From Capsulimonadaceae bacterium (GTDB taxonomy: Bacteria; Armatimonadota; Armatimonadia; Armatimonadales; Capsulimonadaceae): a DNA stretch of 64,000 nucleotides. The position numbers were made by a program, and so were the translations under genes. Location: positions 124,001-188,000 of the forward strand of contig JARLGU010000012.1 in assembly GCA_031292625.1 (NCBI GenBank). The letters are read 5' to 3'. How positions within the stretch are numbered: position 1 is the stretch's first letter; each line of letters begins with the position of its first letter. The notes below the pieces were generated by a model that ran no database searches, was not told the DNA's origin, and saw only the letters and a list, made by a program, of their open reading frames with translations. Positions 62,207-64,000 of the stretch are shown piece by piece.

Positions 62207-64000
62207 ATGAGCCTTCGTTTTTCCGCTTCGACATCCGCCGTCACGGCGTTTGCCGCCCTCGCCTGTCTATTGACCGCAGGGCCGGCATCGTTCGCGCAGG
62301 CGGCGGCTGGCAGCAATCAGCATGGCCACGCAGAGACGCGTTTGCCGCTGTCCGTCTTGCCCGCGCCGGTCGTTCCCGATGGATTTGGCGTAAACATCCA
62401 CTTTACCCACTTCAAGCCCGAGGAACTGCAGCTATTTAAGGACGCTGGCTTCGGCCTCGTGCGCATGGACCTCGGCTGGAATGGGATTGAGCACGCGCCC
62501 GGCGTCTACGACTTTTCAAAGTTCGATACGCTTCTCGACGACCTCGATAGCGTCGGCGCCCGAGCGCTGCTGATCTTAGACTACTCTAACCCGCTCTACG
62601 ATCAAGGCCGTTCGCCGTACACCGATGCCGGACGCGCGGCGTTCGCGAAGTATGCTGCTGCCGCCGCCGCCCATTTTGCCGGCAGAAAGGTCATTTGGGA
62701 GATCTACAACGAGCCGAATGGCGGCTTTTGGACACCTAAACCGGACGTTAACGCCTACGCGGCTCTCGTAAAGGCGACCGTCGCCGCCGTCCGTCAGACC
62801 GATCCACACGCGCTTATTCTGGCCGGAGCCACCGCCAACCTGCCCCGCGATTATATCGAAGGGCTTGTAAGAAGCGGCGCCATGAAGGGTGTCGATGCAC
62901 TCTCCGTACACCCCTATCGGGACAGTAACCCGGAAACGTCGATCGAAGACTACAACCGAACGCGGACGATCATGATGCGCTTCACGCCGCCGGGCCAGCC
63001 GCTCTTGCCAATCATCTGCTCGGAGTGGGGCTATTCGACGAACACGAAGGGAATTAGCGAGCAAAAGCAGGCATCGTACATGGTGCGCGAGTACCTGGCG
63101 AACCTGGCGTTCGGCGTCAATCTAACGATCTTCTACGATTGGAAGAATGACGGCCCGGATCCGAATAACACTGAGCACCGCTTTGGGACGCTGACGCAGG
63201 ATCTCAAGCCAAAGCCATCTTATCTCGCCGCTAAGGGCCTTATCAACTCTTTGCGCGGCTACGCGTTCCGCCATCGACTTGTGGCAAACGGCGCAAACGA
63301 CTTCCGTCTGCTCTTCGAAGGCCCGGCGGACCTCGCGGTCGTCGAATGGTCGTCGACCGATAACGGGGACAATGCCTCTCTGCCGGCGGTTCGCAAGGTT
63401 GCTCCCGGCGATCCGGAATACGATTACCTCAAGAGAGCGGCCTCGATCCGATACTCGCCCGAACCTCGCATTACGCTGACCACGCCGCTCGTTCCGGCTG
63501 CGATACGGGTGACGAACCCTGGCGACAAGCCGGTCACCATCGTAATCAAAAACCGCGAGCGCCTCCGGCGGCTTGTCGTTGCGCCCCACGAAACCAGCCT
63601 CGCGATGACAAGTTTGTTCGTCGATTTCAGCGCTCCCAACCCACAGAAGATCGACCTCTCGATTAGCTGGAACGGCGAACCGGTGAACCTTATCGAACCG
63701 CTTACGGCGTTCACCGGCTCCGTGTTCGATCTCGCAGTCGGTCCGCGCGGCAGCGATCTTATGATCGATGTTGTAAATCCGTTAACGACGGCATTTACCG
63801 GCAAGCTCATACTCAAACCGGCCAAAGGAAAAACGATCGATAAGCCTCTGACGTTGGCGGCCGGCGAGAGGAAGACGGTCACCTTCCCGGGAGCGGCCGC
63901 AGGCGCAGGGAAGATCGAAGTCCAGGACAAAGCGGCATTCGTTTGGGCGCGCGGCGCAACGGAGAACTACGTTCCGAAGCCAGGGTGGCCTGCATCGGTC
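62207..64000 (+). CDS. Secreted PslG/GH39-like glycoside hydrolase (partial, runs off window)
   Basis: The frame is open from the ATG at 62207 to the window end (598 codons, no stop). The N-terminus is a signal peptide (TAVTAFAALACLLTAGPASFAQA-like). The catalytic barrel starts around VPDGFGVNIHFTHFKPEELQLFKDAGFGLVRMDLGW. The acid/base is Glu169 in IWEIYNEPN and the nucleophile Glu273 in IICSEWGYS. This matches GH39/PslG-type enzymes that cut exopolysaccharides. The last 150 residues visible look like beta-sandwich modules. The substrate is unknown. It is probably controlled by the divergent GntR/LacI hybrid. Confidence 0.82.
   Translation, partial: MSLRFSASTSAVTAFAALACLLTAGPASFAQAAAGSNQHGHAETRLPLSVLPAPVVPDGFGVNIHFTHFKPEELQLFKDAGFGLVRMDLGWNGIEHAPGVYDFSKFDTLLDDLDSVGARALLILDYSNPLYDQGRSPYTDAGRAAFAKYAAAAAAHFAGRKVIWEIYNEPNGGFWTPKPDVNAYAALVKATVAAVRQTDPHALILAGATANLPRDYIEGLVRSGAMKGVDALSVHPYRDSNPETSIEDYNRTRTIMMRFTPPGQPLLPIICSEWGYSTNTKGISEQKQASYMVREYLANLAFGVNLTIFYDWKNDGPDPNNTEHRFGTLTQDLKPKPSYLAAKGLINSLRGYAFRHRLVANGANDFRLLFEGPADLAVVEWSSTDNGDNASLPAVRKVAPGDPEYDYLKRAASIRYSPEPRITLTTPLVPAAIRVTNPGDKPVTIVIKNRERLRRLVVAPHETSLAMTSLFVDFSAPNPQKIDLSISWNGEPVNLIEPLTAFTGSVFDLAVGPRGSDLMIDVVNPLTTAFTGKLILKPAKGKTIDKPLTLAAGERKTVTFPGAAAGAGKIEVQDKAAFVWARGATENYVPKPGWPASV

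Overview
The window looks like chromosomal DNA of a GC-rich, diderm (LPS-exporting) environmental bacterium, most plausibly an Armatimonadota (Capsulimonas-like) or a near relative. This is inferred from gene content, not from any marker search. The pointers are two DUF1559-type pseudopilin-like proteins ([13 protein letters not shown] start, H-x9-DG end), many secreted or cytoplasmic glycosidases, a GntR/LacI hybrid regulator, a secreted protein with FG-GAP and chitobiase-type repeats, and an lptA/lptB/lptF-type gene run. Strong TTGACA-N16..19-TATAAT promoters are easy to see, several with a palindrome just behind the -10 box.

Layout. 0.1-4.8 kb: two tandem large YfhO-like membrane proteins. 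5-6.1 kb: hrcA, divergent from them. 6.1-8.4 kb: discoidin-type glycosidase lipoprotein. 8.4-11.5 kb: an LPS-transport operon (two OstA/LptA-like proteins, LptB, one LptF/G permease). 11.6-13.3 kb: fructose-6-phosphate aldolase/transaldolase and an unknown protein. 13.3-17.6 kb: six-hairpin glycosidase and two DUF1559 proteins. 17.9-22 kb: sulfate ABC transporter (SBP, CysT, CysW, CysA) behind a strong promoter and a perfect 15-bp inverted repeat. 22.2-24.5 kb: LysM protein, M14 carboxypeptidase, tRNA-Ser(CGA), tRNA-Arg(CCT). 25-30.4 kb: 1229-aa FG-GAP/chitobiase-repeat secreted protein, LacI regulator, small membrane protein. 30.5-33.8 kb: ohr/ohrR peroxide pair and a sulfite/nitrite reductase. 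34.3-41 kb: helical unknown protein, Gfo/Idh/MocA oxidoreductase, a protein with a SecD-like tail, AroA. 41.3-42.2 kb: a candidate structured RNA and an HNH endonuclease. 42.4-51.5 kb: Cys-less peroxiredoxin-like protein, GH5-like glycosidase, secreted unknown, two S41 proteases (one apparently dead), GAF/HD-GYP protein, MgtE_N-like small protein. 51.5-57.3 kb: TetR-TolC-HlyD-2x ABC-2 permease efflux operon without an ATPase gene.

57.6-64 kb: a GntR/LacI hybrid regulator and a divergent PslG/GH39-like glycosidase (running off the window end) are split by a 3.1-kb mobile element at 58882-62003. It has perfect 18-bp terminal inverted repeats, an 8-bp target duplication (GAGATTTG), an IS1-family transposase and, unusually, a tight five-gene cargo operon: ribbon-helix-helix-like regulator, two-helix membrane protein, small basic GGK-type protein, SDH/ClpP-fold serine protease and a 71-aa protein. 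This IS1-borne membrane/protease module is the best candidate in the window for an undescribed system.
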